Notes: a model not told the origin generated them from the sequence alone. A DNA stretch of 14,387 nt from JACCXJ01 sp052387115 (GCA_052387115.1 JBQTJM010000007.1:1-14387), one strand, 5' to 3'; numbered from the stretch's first letter, positions 1-5,132 are shown. Numbers and translations: made by a program.

Positions 1-71
1 GGCACGGGGAGCGCGTGGTGATCGAGGGCCTACCACACCCCTGATCGAGGGTCCGCCATAGTCGTCCCGCC
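1..71. other. flank beyond the intI pseudogene, no gene seen
   Basis: I see no gene or RNA here. The only structure is a short direct repeat, TGATCGAGGG, present twice (about 18-28 and 42-51). The missing C-terminal third of the integrase would be expected here if the gene were whole. I could not read the conserved HxxR or Tyr segment in any frame, so the truncation looks real rather than a further frameshift. Confidence 0.4.
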
Positions 72-663
72 TTACGCCCCCTGTGGCAACGCCGCGACCT
101 TGGCCCTGCGGCCCCCAATCTTGCGGGGGACCGCGAGGGTCTGCGGCAGCATGGTCATGCGGTCCCTCGCGCCCTTGCCCTGCCGGACCACGATCTCGCT
201 TCGCGCGAAATCGACATCCTTCACCCGCAGGCCGCACACACTCCATGATCCTCATGCCGGTCCCGTAGAGGAGCCGGATCATCAACCCACCGTGCCGCTC
301 AGATGCGCCAGGATCGATTCGACCTCCGCGCGTGTCAGCACGACCGGCAGACGCGCCGGCCGCTTCGCCGACTCGATGCCTTCAAGCCACGGCAGAGGCT
401 CCCCGAGAACCTCCTTGTAGAGGAACAGGACCGCGCTCTTGGCCTGGTTCTGCGTCGAGGCCGACACCCCCTTCGCGACCGCGAGATGCGTCAGGAATGA
501 CTCGACCTCCGCCGCCCCCATGTCACGCGGGTGTCGCTTGTTCTGATGCAACACAAAGCGCCGGATCCAGTCCACATACGCCTGCTCTGTCCTTATGCTA
601 TAGTGCTTCCGGCGGATCCGGTTCCCGGACCTGGCCCAGCAAACGGGGGTGCCCGTCACCCAT
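72..663 (-). pseudogene. intI: integron integrase (tyrosine recombinase), frameshifted and C-terminally truncated
   Basis: This is the remnant of the site-specific recombinase that would capture and shuffle the cassettes to its right. The best start is ATG at 663-661 with GGAGG at 673-669, 5 nt upstream; it opens with MGDGHPRLLGQVR. A one-base insertion near 620 is needed to join the body, which reads RIRRKHYSIRTEQAYVDWI and contains the SAM-like N-terminal domain up to LTRAEVESILAHLSGT. One base is missing near 287 (expected GTG TGG TTG) and one is extra near 231. After both, the frame reads LLYGTGMRIMECVRLRVKD and then GKGARDRMTMLP. That supplies the first catalytic Arg and the beta-hairpin Lys. 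The reading then diverges and stops at TAA 74-72, so the HxxR and the nucleophile Tyr are absent. A full IntI is about 320-340 residues; about 195 remain. The gene faces away from the cassettes, as usual. It is almost certainly inactive. Confidence 0.85.
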
Positions 664-683
664 ATCGACCTCCGAAGGTGTGC

Positions 684-713
684 TTGCTTCTTGGCGTTAG
701 GGGGTGCTATACT
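684..713 (+). promoter_or_regulatory. candidate cassette promoter Pc, copy 1
   Basis: TTGCTT (684-689), an 18-nt spacer and TATACT (708-713) form a sigma70-like promoter pointing into the cassette array. It is conserved in position with the second copy 140 bp downstream. In integrons the promoter Pc in the intI/attI region drives the cassettes, so location and direction both fit. No transcription evidence is available. Confidence 0.5.
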
Positions 714-800
714 TTGCCCAAGTGCTTGATCCTTTGGTATTGGCCTCTCATGTACTGAGCCAATATACAGTCTTGTGACGCAGAAGAAAAGCACCTTACC

Positions 801-813
801 CATCGCGACCTCC
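801..813 (-). promoter_or_regulatory. duplicated intI ribosome-binding site and start codon
   Basis: Repeat unit 2 carries GGAGG (813-809), 5 nt, then ATG (803-801), matching the GGAGG and ATG of unit 1 (673-669, 663-661). The ATG at 803 is 140 bp upstream, in a different frame from the native start. It opens a continuous frame of 173 codons that runs through unit 1 and enters the integrase body, bypassing the N-terminal frameshift. The resulting protein would have a non-native leader of about 60 residues and would still end at the TGA at 284-282. Confidence 0.55.
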
Positions 814-823
814 GAAGGTGTAC

Positions 824-853
824 TTGCCTCTTGGCTTTAGGGGGTACTATAAT
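824..853 (+). promoter_or_regulatory. candidate cassette promoter Pc, copy 2
   Basis: TTGCCT (824-829), an 18-nt spacer and a perfect TATAAT (848-853) point toward the cassettes. This is the better of the two repeated promoters, because its -10 box matches consensus exactly. It lies about 130 nt before the first small cassette ORF. Confidence 0.55.
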
Positions 854-979
854 TTACCCAAGTGCTTGATCCTTGGATCGAGGCTTTTGTATGCTTACCC
901 AGCATACAGCCCTTTGACGCAAAACAAGAGCACCTTTTAGGGGGTCTTTCTCACCAGCGGGTCGCAAGGGCCAACGGTA

Positions 980-1081
980 TTGCTCTTCGGTGCGCTCGTG
1001 GCGGTCGCATGCATTACCATCATCGCCTTCTACATCCACAAACGGATTCAGAAGGACATTGACGCCTTAGAGGACTTGTAG
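980..1081 (+). CDS. small single-span membrane peptide, first cassette ORF
   Basis: A 33-residue ORF can be read from TTG 980 (CAAGGG about 9 nt upstream) to TAG 1079-1081. It has a hydrophobic segment (LLFGALVAVACITIIAFYI) followed by a charged tail (HKRIQKDIDALEDL), a typical layout for a one-pass inner-membrane peptide. The frame is open from 941, after a TAG at 938-940, but has no ATG, so the start is uncertain. It could also be the tail of a longer gene cut at the cassette boundary. A second membrane peptide follows 2 nt after its stop. I do not recognise the family. Confidence 0.4.
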   Translation: MLFGALVAVACITIIAFYIHKRIQKDIDALEDL

Positions 1082-1083
1082 CC

Positions 1084-1170
1084 GTGGATATCGTTATCAC
1101 GCTCGCTCTGCTCGGAGTCGTTGGCGCTTTTGCTTACATGGCTCTCGATGCTGTGCGGCATTCAAAGTAA
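1084..1170 (+). CDS. small single-span membrane peptide, second cassette ORF
   Basis: This 28-residue ORF starts at GTG 1084, with AGGA at 1071-1074 upstream, and ends at TAA 1168-1170. Residues 2-18 are almost wholly hydrophobic (DIVITLALLGVVGAFAY) and a short basic tail ends in RHSK. It begins 2 nt after the stop of the preceding membrane peptide and ends 10 nt before the first attC, so the two would share one cassette and one transcript. Translational coupling, a tight spacing and a paired architecture favour real genes. The small size and alternative start keep confidence low. Function is unknown. Confidence 0.4.
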   Translation: MDIVITLALLGVVGAFAYMALDAVRHSK

Positions 1171-1180
1171 AGCTGGTTTT

Positions 1181-1271
1181 GCCTAACCGGTCGCTGCAGC
1201 CGACCGCCGGGGAACGTGTTCGCTTCGCCCCTGCATCCGTTGCCGGCGGCGGCCGAGCTTCAGCGTTAGAG
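1181..1271 (+). repeat. attC site 1
   Basis: R'' GCCTAAC (1181-1187) and R' GTTAGAG (1265-1271) bound a 91-bp imperfect inverted repeat. The inner arms GCTGCAGC (1193-1200) and GCTTCAGC (about 1257-1264) pair with one mismatch. It belongs to the GCTGCAGCCGAC type shared with sites 2, 3 and the one at 4580. It ends the cassette of the two membrane peptides. Confidence 0.8.
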
Positions 1272-1600
1272 CGCGGGCAAAGCATCGCAACGGTTTCCCA
1301 TCGAGCCGATGATCACGCAAGCGCTTCCGACCGTCGTCCCCTTAGATAAACGCCGTGACGCCGGAAACCGCTTCGTCCTTTCCGGCTCGCCGAGTGGCAA
1401 TCCCGACCGCCATCGGCTATCGTTCAGCACTGGGCCTTCGGTCCGCTGCGCCGATGGTGTCCCTCGGGCCGGTCTACCCTGCGGCTTCGGCAAGCGTCGG
1501 TGGTATCGGAGGGGCCCACGCCCCAACCATGCGCTGCAGCCGACGCCGTGGAACGCTCTCGCTTTTCCAAGCCTTCTTGCCCGGCGCGGCTAAGCTTTTC
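1265..1600 (+). mobile_element. gene cassette with no convincing ORF (copy A)
   Basis: This 336-bp unit lies between the R' of attC 1 and the R' of attC 2. The open frames in it (for example ATG 1309) run on through the attC stem and read as low-complexity Arg/Pro/Ser-rich peptides, which is typical of spurious translation of attC DNA. The next unit (1601-1934) is a diverged copy of it. Shared blocks include GCGGGCAAAGCAT, ATCGAGCCGATGA, CTCGCCGAGTGGCAATCCC and CCATCGGCTATCGTTCAG. It may encode an RNA or a promoter, or nothing. Confidence 0.6.
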
Positions 1601-1607
1601 GTTGGGG
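1521..1607 (+). repeat. attC site 2
   Basis: R'' CCCCAAC (1521-1527) and R' GTTGGGG (1601-1607) are perfect inverted complements. The inner arm GCTGCAGCCG faces CGGCGCGGCTAAGC on the other side. The length is 87 bp. Confidence 0.85.
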
Positions 1608-1934
1608 TGCGGGCAAAGCATTCCAACCGTTTCCAATCGAGCCGATGACCACAAAGGCCTCCCGGCCTTCGTCCCTTTCAATAAGCGCCGTGGCTTCGGA
1701 AGCGCTCTACCTACCTGGCTCGCCGAGTGGCAATCCCAAGCGCCATCGGCTATCGTTCAGTACATGGGCTTCGGTCCCCTGCGCCGTTGGTTTCTCCTTG
1801 GCCGGTCGGGCACGTGACTTCGCCAAGCCTCGGCGGCATCGGAGAGGCCCACGCTCTATAAGGCGCTGCAGCCGACGCCGTGAAACGCCCTCGCCTTTCC
1901 AAGCCCTCTAGTCCGGCGCGGATGATCTTGTTTC
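1601..1934 (+). mobile_element. gene cassette with no convincing ORF (copy B)
   Basis: A diverged duplicate of the preceding cassette, in the same orientation. An ATG (1645) falls exactly 336 bp after the matching ATG of copy A (1309), and the central frame GSPSGNP-RHRLSFST is kept in both. The N-terminal and C-terminal parts do not stay in register at the protein level, so conservation looks nucleotide-level. I do not call a gene in either copy. Confidence 0.6.
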
Positions 1935-1941
1935 GTTAGCC
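1856..1941 (+). repeat. attC site 3 (degenerate R'')
   Basis: R' GTTAGCC (1935-1941) and the body GCGCTGCAGCCGACGCCGTG with TCCGGCGCGG match sites 2 and 4580 closely. The expected R'' is decayed to about CTATAAG (1856-1862), without the AAC core. Recombination at this site may be weakened. It closes the second ORF-less cassette, and the carbonic anhydrase cassette begins at its R'. Confidence 0.7.
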
Positions 1942-1951
1942 GGACAACACG

Positions 1952-2596
1952 ATGCCGGTCTTCACGATGCTCAACGCAGTTCAAGCTCTAGGTCGTCTTC
2001 GCGAAGGGAACCGACGCTTCGTTTCAAACCAGGCGGCGGGGCCTGTTCTCTCGAACCCGACGCGTCGTGCCGAGCTCGTCGCCGGTCAGGAACCGTTCGC
2101 CATCATCCTTGGCTGCTCGGACTCACGCGTCCCTGCAGAACTAGTCTTCGACCAGGGTTTTGGCGACCTGTTCGTCATCCGAGTCGCTGGTAATATCGTC
2201 GCCCCTTCCCAGGTTGGCAGTGTCGAATTTGGGGCGTCACGTTTCGGTACCCGACTCGTGGTCGTGATGGGCCACTCACAGTGCGGCGCCGTCGTCGCGA
2301 CGCTGGATGAACTGCAGGGGCGGACGACGAATCAGTCCCGGAACCTGCGCGCTATTGTGGACCGCGTACGACCATCCTTGGAGACGTTGCTCGCGTCCCG
2401 ACGGGTAGATGATCCGGATGCACTCCTACACGACGCGGTTCGCGCTAATGTTCGCGCATCGACAAATCACCTGCGGCACGGCTCAGAGCTGTTGGAGCAG
2501 CTCATCCAAGGAGAAGGGCTTGTAGTCGTTGGAGCAGAGTATTCGTTAGAGACCGGGATCGTGGACTTTTTCGAAGGGATTCCCAATCCCGGCTAA
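1952..2596 (+). CDS. beta-class carbonic anhydrase, cassette-borne
   Basis: This is a beta-carbonic anhydrase, a zinc enzyme that interconverts CO2 and bicarbonate, probably cytoplasmic because no signal peptide is visible. The 214 residues are full length for the family. Zinc ligands are visible as Cys55 in GCSDSRVP with the Asp57-Arg59 dyad, then His108 and Cys111 in GHSQCGA. The start ATG 1952 lies 11 nt after the cassette boundary. ATG 1967 (MLNAVQALGRL) is an equally plausible start, giving 209 residues, and fits the family start slightly better. The TAA stop (2594-2596) sits inside the R'' of the downstream attC, so gene and cassette end coincide. No own promoter is obvious, so transcription from the upstream integron promoter is likely. 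Identification is secure; the physiological role of a mobile copy is inferred. Confidence 0.93.
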   Translation: MPVFTMLNAVQALGRLREGNRRFVSNQAAGPVLSNPTRRAELVAGQEPFAIILGCSDSRVPAELVFDQGFGDLFVIRVAGNIVAPSQVGSVEFGASRFGTRLVVVMGHSQCGAVVATLDELQGRTTNQSRNLRAIVDRVRPSLETLLASRRVDDPDALLHDAVRANVRASTNHLRHGSELLEQLIQGEGLVVVGAEYSLETGIVDFFEGIPNPG

Positions 2597-2653
2597 CCCG
2601 CCGCTGGACCCGACCGCCGAGAAACGCGGCGGCTCAGCGGCAAGTCGTTGGCC
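2591..2653 (+). repeat. attC site 4, short canonical type
   Basis: R'' GGCTAAC (2591-2597) and R' GTTGGCC (2647-2653) pair with one G-T wobble. The inner arms CCGCTG and CAGCGG are perfect complements. At 63 bp it is the shortest attC here and lacks the GCTGCAGCCG signature of sites 1-3, suggesting that this cassette came from another integron. Confidence 0.88.
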
Positions 2654-2691
2654 ATTAGAAGTCAGCAACAACACAGATGGAGGAAAACGGT

Positions 2692-2997
2692 ATGCGAATT
2701 CTACTGAACGTAAAGATTCCACATCAGCAGTTCAACGCAGCAGTCAAAGACGGCACGGCCGGGGAGAAGTTGGGCCAAATTCTGGAGGCGATCAAGCCTG
2801 AGGCAGTCTATTTTACGGAGCAGAACGGACACCGCGGGGCTGTGCTCATCGTTGACTTACCGGACCCCTCGCGGATTCCGGCGCTGGCTGAGCCTTGGTT
2901 CTTAACTTTTAACGCGGATGTAGAGTTTAGAGTTGTCATGACCCCGGAGGATCTAAAGCGAGCGGGTCTCGATGAGCTTGGTAAGAAGTGGTCGTAG
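2692..2997 (+). CDS. DUF3303-like small protein
   Basis: A 101-residue protein starting MRILLNVKIPHQQFNAAVKD. The start at 2692 is chosen over ATG 2677 because GGAGGA (2679-2684) lies 7 nt before it and in fact overlaps the earlier ATG. It looks like a compact alpha/beta-barrel single-domain protein of the DUF3303 kind, with recognisable pieces EKLGQILEAIKPEAVYFTE, GHRGAVLIVDLPDPS, and LAEPWFLTFNADVEFRVVMTPEDL. No catalytic motif or signal peptide is visible. It is the sole gene of the cassette between attC 4 and attC 5, and its base composition is lower in GC than the operon to the right, consistent with separate origin. The family call comes from memory and the function is unknown. Confidence 0.75.
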   Translation: MRILLNVKIPHQQFNAAVKDGTAGEKLGQILEAIKPEAVYFTEQNGHRGAVLIVDLPDPSRIPALAEPWFLTFNADVEFRVVMTPEDLKRAGLDELGKKWS

Positions 2998-3018
2998 TGT
3001 TTTGGAGTAACTGACTAT

Positions 3019-3106
3019 GCCCAACAACGCCATCCAACGCGGACAGTAAAAAGCGGCGCGCCTTCGTTGCCCCGCTTTTTGCTGCGGGTTATGGCGATCG
3101 TTGGGC
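3019..3106 (+). repeat. attC site 5, canonical
   Basis: R'' GCCCAAC (3019-3025) and R' GTTGGGC (3100-3106) are perfect complements. The inner arms CGCCAT and ATGGCG are perfect complements, and a second internal pairing of AAAAAGCGG with CCGCTTTTT follows. The length is 88 bp. This is the clearest attC in the window. Confidence 0.93.
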
Positions 3107-3132
3107 GTCAGCAGTCCGTCAAGGAGAACGCC

Positions 3133-3684
3133 ATGAACAGAAAAGGTCCCGTCAAACGGTCCGACGAGGGCGTGCGGCGCGCGACCGGCCGAGATCGGGG
3201 CGAGTGGTTCACCGTGCTCGACACTTGGGGTGCTCCCGGTCGTCCCTATCGTGAGATCGCCGAGTGGCTCACTGGGGAGCGTGGCATCAGCGACTGGTGG
3301 GCCCAGAAGCTCATTGTCGAGTATCAGCAGGCGCGTGGGTTGCGTGCCCCCGGTGCCCGCCCTGACGGCACGTTCACGGCGACCGCTAGCAAGTCCATGG
3401 CCGTGTCAGGCGAGCGCGTCTTCGACGCCTTCGTTGATGCCGAGCTGCGCGAGCGCTGGCTGTCGGGTGCATCAATGCACCTGCGCACGTCGAAGCCCGG
3501 GCGATCGGCGCGATTCGACTGGGAGGACGGTCTGACACGAGTTAACGTCAACATTGCCGCCGGCGAAGGTAAGAGTCAGGCGGCGGTGGAGCACGAGCGT
3601 TTGCCCGATGCCGAAACGGCGGAGAGGACGAAGGCGTTCTGGCGGGACCGTCTGACGGCACTTAAGACGATGATCGAAGGCTGA
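3133..3684 (+). CDS. DUF4287 + SRPBCC (AHSA1-like) domain protein
   Basis: A 183-residue soluble protein with a strong RBS, AAGGAG at 3121-3126, 6 nt before ATG 3133. An upstream in-frame start at 3067 lies inside the attC and is rejected. Residues about 20-75 fit DUF4287 (EWFTVLDTWG, EIAEWL, GISDWWAQ, VEYQQARGLR). Residues about 80-183 fit an SRPBCC/AHSA1 ligand-binding fold (SKSMAVSGERVFDAFVDAEL, RERWL, ARFDWEDGLTRVNV, FWRDRLTALKTMI). This domain pairing is known from many uncharacterised bacterial proteins. The ligand is unknown. It is the first gene of the cassette after attC 5, and the DUF1761 gene follows after 46 nt with its own RBS. Confidence 0.82.
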   Translation: MNRKGPVKRSDEGVRRATGRDRGEWFTVLDTWGAPGRPYREIAEWLTGERGISDWWAQKLIVEYQQARGLRAPGARPDGTFTATASKSMAVSGERVFDAFVDAELRERWLSGASMHLRTSKPGRSARFDWEDGLTRVNVNIAAGEGKSQAAVEHERLPDAETAERTKAFWRDRLTALKTMIEG

Positions 3685-3730
3685 GTGTCGAATACAGTGA
3701 CGCAAGCACCTGCACCTAAAGGAGGGCCTG

Positions 3731-4114
3731 ATGATCGAAATGAACTATTTGGCGATCATTGTGGCAGCCGTAGCGGCATTCCTCGCGGCGGGCGGGTACT
3801 ACGCCGCCCTCGGCAAGCAGCTTGAGAAGTTCAGCAGTGCGCAGGCCGACATGTCGCCCTGGCTGCTGGCCGTCGAGGTCGCCAAGCATCTCGTTGTCGC
3901 CGCCGTCGTCGCCGGACTTGCCGCAGGCATCGGAATCACGGCATGGCCGACCGCTGTGCTCCTCGGACTCGCGCTGTGGGTCGGGTTCCCCGTCGTACTG
4001 CTGCTGGGTTCCGTGGTCCACGAGAAGGTACCGTGGCGGTTGGCCGCGCTGCATGCCGGCGACTGGCTGGGGAAGTTGCTGCTCATCGCCGTCATTGTCG
4101 GCGTCTGGAAATGA
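3731..4114 (+). CDS. DUF1761 family integral membrane protein
   Basis: A 127-residue, very hydrophobic protein with about four membrane spans (roughly residues 5-25, 46-66, 70-92, 105-125). AAAGGAGG at 3718-3725 sits 5 nt before ATG 3731, an unusually strong RBS. The overall pattern, an N-terminal span ending in a Gly-Tyr-Tyr region, a charged loop, and the C-terminal HAGDWLGKLLLIAVIVGVW, fits DUF1761, whose function is unknown. It shares the cassette with the DUF4287/SRPBCC gene. Its TGA (4112-4114) overlaps the ATG of the next possible ORF in an ATGA arrangement. Confidence 0.78.
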   Translation: MIEMNYLAIIVAAVAAFLAAGGYYAALGKQLEKFSSAQADMSPWLLAVEVAKHLVVAAVVAGLAAGIGITAWPTAVLLGLALWVGFPVVLLLGSVVHEKVPWRLAALHAGDWLGKLLLIAVIVGVWK

Positions 4115-4416
4115 ACGACGAGACCCGGCCCAGCGGTGCCCTCCCAACTTGTCGGACACGTAGTACCCACGGTCTCGAGAATCGGATCGCCTGGCTGTCA
4201 TGGGATCTTCGTTGGGTAACGGCCGGCGAAACCGTTGCTCGGATCGCACAAGCTGTTCCCGAACCACAGGAGCTTTGCCTTGAGCTCGCGCAAACCATTG
4301 CCTTGGCTGGCACCGACCAGCTGCCGCCGGTTCACATGGAGAGTGTTCGATTCGTTCCCCGCTATGCTCTCACCGCCGCTTATGATCGCGCAGCTGCTCC
4401 CATCAAACGCCGATAG
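4111..4416 (+). CDS. hypothetical protein, possible third ORF of the cassette
   Basis: A 101-residue open frame starting at ATG 4111, coupled to the DUF1761 stop by an ATGA overlap, and ending at TAG 4414-4416. The stretch ENRIAWLSWDLRWVTAG to PRYALTAAYDRAAAPIKRR has a protein-like composition. The first 25 residues are less convincing. I do not recognise a family. The competing reading is that 4142-4217 holds a decayed attC (CCCAAC ... GTTGGGT), with the ORF spurious. Confidence 0.3.
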   Translation: MNDETRPSGALPTCRTRSTHGLENRIAWLSWDLRWVTAGETVARIAQAVPEPQELCLELAQTIALAGTDQLPPVHMESVRFVPRYALTAAYDRAAAPIKRR

Positions 4417-4579
4417 AGAGCGGCCATGGCCAGACCCTGCGGGTTGGCGAGGTGGAGGCTGGACCCGACCAGAACACCAAGGCCCCGTCAGGAGAGTCGC
4501 TGCGAGTCATCAGCGCTTCACCGGGAACCCATCGCCGCTTGTCTCTGGAGGTCCTTGGTGGGATACTTCAGGCACCTTG
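4417..4579. other. cassette tail without a recognisable gene
   Basis: This stretch lies between the possible ORF and the next attC. An ATG at 4426 opens an Arg/Pro-rich frame that runs through the attC, which is typical of spurious ORFs. I see no promoter, RNA or terminator in it. Confidence 0.4.
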
Positions 4580-4668
4580 GCCCAACCAGACGCTGCAGCC
4601 GATGCCGTGGCTCGCCGTCGCTTGTCCAAACCCTCTTGGCCGGCGCGGCTGATCTTGTTTCGTTAGCC
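4580..4668 (+). repeat. attC site, last clear site of the array
   Basis: R'' GCCCAAC (4580-4586) and R' GTTAGCC (4662-4668) bound an 89-bp site. The body (GACGCTGCAGCCGATGCCGT and GGCCGGCGCGGCTGATCTTG) closely matches attC 2 and 3. The last 20 bases before R' are nearly the same as in attC 3. It starts the antitoxin-like cassette. Confidence 0.87.
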
Positions 4669-4714
4669 AAGAAACAAAGAATACGGTATCTTCGCAATCA
4701 AATGAAAAGGTGCC

Positions 4715-4918
4715 ATGATGACAACCGTCGAGACAATTGAGCTCGCCATCGAGCAGCTTCCCCCCAACGAACTCGCGAAGTTGCGACGCTGGTTCTTGGA
4801 ATTTGATGCTGCTGCTTGGGATGCTCAGATTGAGGCAGATGCTGCTGCCGGACAATTTGATGCATTAGCTGAAGCGGCTTTAGTTGAATATCATAGCGGT
4901 AAGGCACGCGAGATTTGA
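4715..4918 (+). CDS. antitoxin-like small protein, orphan
   Basis: A 67-residue acidic protein opening MMTTVETIELAIEQLPPNEL, with AAAAGGTG just upstream; ATG 4718 is an alternative start. The sequence KLRRWFLEFDAAAWDAQIE and a C-terminal EYHSGKAREI match a family of short proteins commonly found next to RelE/ParE-type toxins, where they act as the antitoxin. That comparison is from memory. Such toxin-antitoxin pairs are frequent in integron arrays and are thought to stabilise them. Here no toxin follows: within 20 nt the sequence passes into dehydrogenase fragments. It is therefore either an orphan antitoxin or the survivor of a deletion that removed the toxin and the closing attC. Confidence 0.7.
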   Translation: MMTTVETIELAIEQLPPNELAKLRRWFLEFDAAAWDAQIEADAAAGQFDALAEAALVEYHSGKAREI

Positions 4919-4937
4919 GGGGGGACAGACCACGGAG

Positions 4938-5118
4938 ACATCGTTGGCAGGCAAGGTTGCATTGGTCGCCGGAGCGACCCGAGGAGCGGGACGAGGGATA
5001 GCTGTGCAATTAGATCTACGGCTTCACCGATCTCGACGGCAGCCAACCCGATGCCTGGCGGTACGTCACCGAAGTTCAGGACGCAGGCAAACCCGCCGAC
5101 GTAACCGGCTACAGGTAA
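4938..5118 (+). pseudogene. short-chain dehydrogenase/reductase remnant, middle deleted
   Basis: 4938-5013 reads SLAGKVALVAGATRGAGRGI, the Rossmann dinucleotide-binding start of an SDR with the Gly-rich TGxxxGxG-type motif (here GATRGAGRG). The sequence then shifts by one frame, and 5014-5118 reads IYGFTDLDGSQPDAWRYVTE, ending VQDAGKPADVTGYR and TAA 5116-5118. That has the look of an SDR C-terminus, though this half is less certain. A whole SDR is about 250-300 residues. Only about 60 remain, so the catalytic Ser-Tyr-Lys centre is gone. There is no good start codon. The junction falls at about AATTAGATCTAC (5009-5019). The gene is non-functional. Confidence 0.65.
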
Positions 5119-5125
5119 CGTAGCC

Positions 5126-5132
5126 AGCCCAA
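5126..5132 (+). repeat. possible half attC (R'' only)
   Basis: GCCCAAC at 5126-5132, followed by AAAGGCATGCAGGCGG, looks like the left arm of an attC. No matching GTTGGGC-like R' follows before the permease gene. If real, it would mark where the array was cut when joined to the sugar operon. A seven-base match alone could be chance. Confidence 0.25.

Larger units (their letters stand above)
661..940. repeat. tandem duplication of the intI upstream / attI region, two units of ~140 bp
   Basis: Unit 1 (about 661-800) and unit 2 (about 801-940) align end to end at roughly three quarters identity, with a period of 139-140 bp. Shared landmarks in order are GACCTCCGAAGGTGT, CTTGG followed by TTAGGGGGT, CTATA, CCCAAGTGCTTGATCC, and TGACGCA followed by AGCACCTT. 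Each unit holds the minus-strand RBS and ATG of the integrase and a plus-strand promoter candidate. A third partial copy of the TTAGGGGGT block occurs at 937-945, where the first cassette begins. The attI site is expected in this stretch, but I cannot define its core with confidence. Confidence 0.85.

Noticed and set aside
1266..1681. Minus-strand ORFs across the ORF-less cassettes
   Set aside because: Low-complexity, basic translations with no motif, read against the direction of the array. They are expected in GC-rich DNA.
1309..1911. Plus-strand ORFs beginning at ATG 1309 and ATG 1645
   Set aside because: Both run through attC stems and give Arg/Ser/Pro-rich peptides. Homology between the two copies is at nucleotide level and frames drift at both ends.
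4142..4217. Possible attC: TCCCAAC ... GTTGGGT
   Set aside because: The outer arms nearly pair, but the inner arms next to them do not, and an open frame runs through. It lacks the signature of either attC type in this array. It is kept only as the alternative to the ORF at 4111-4416.
4426..4740. ORF from ATG 4426 through the attC at 4580
   Set aside because: Arg/Pro/Cys-rich and it translates the attC itself, so it is spurious.
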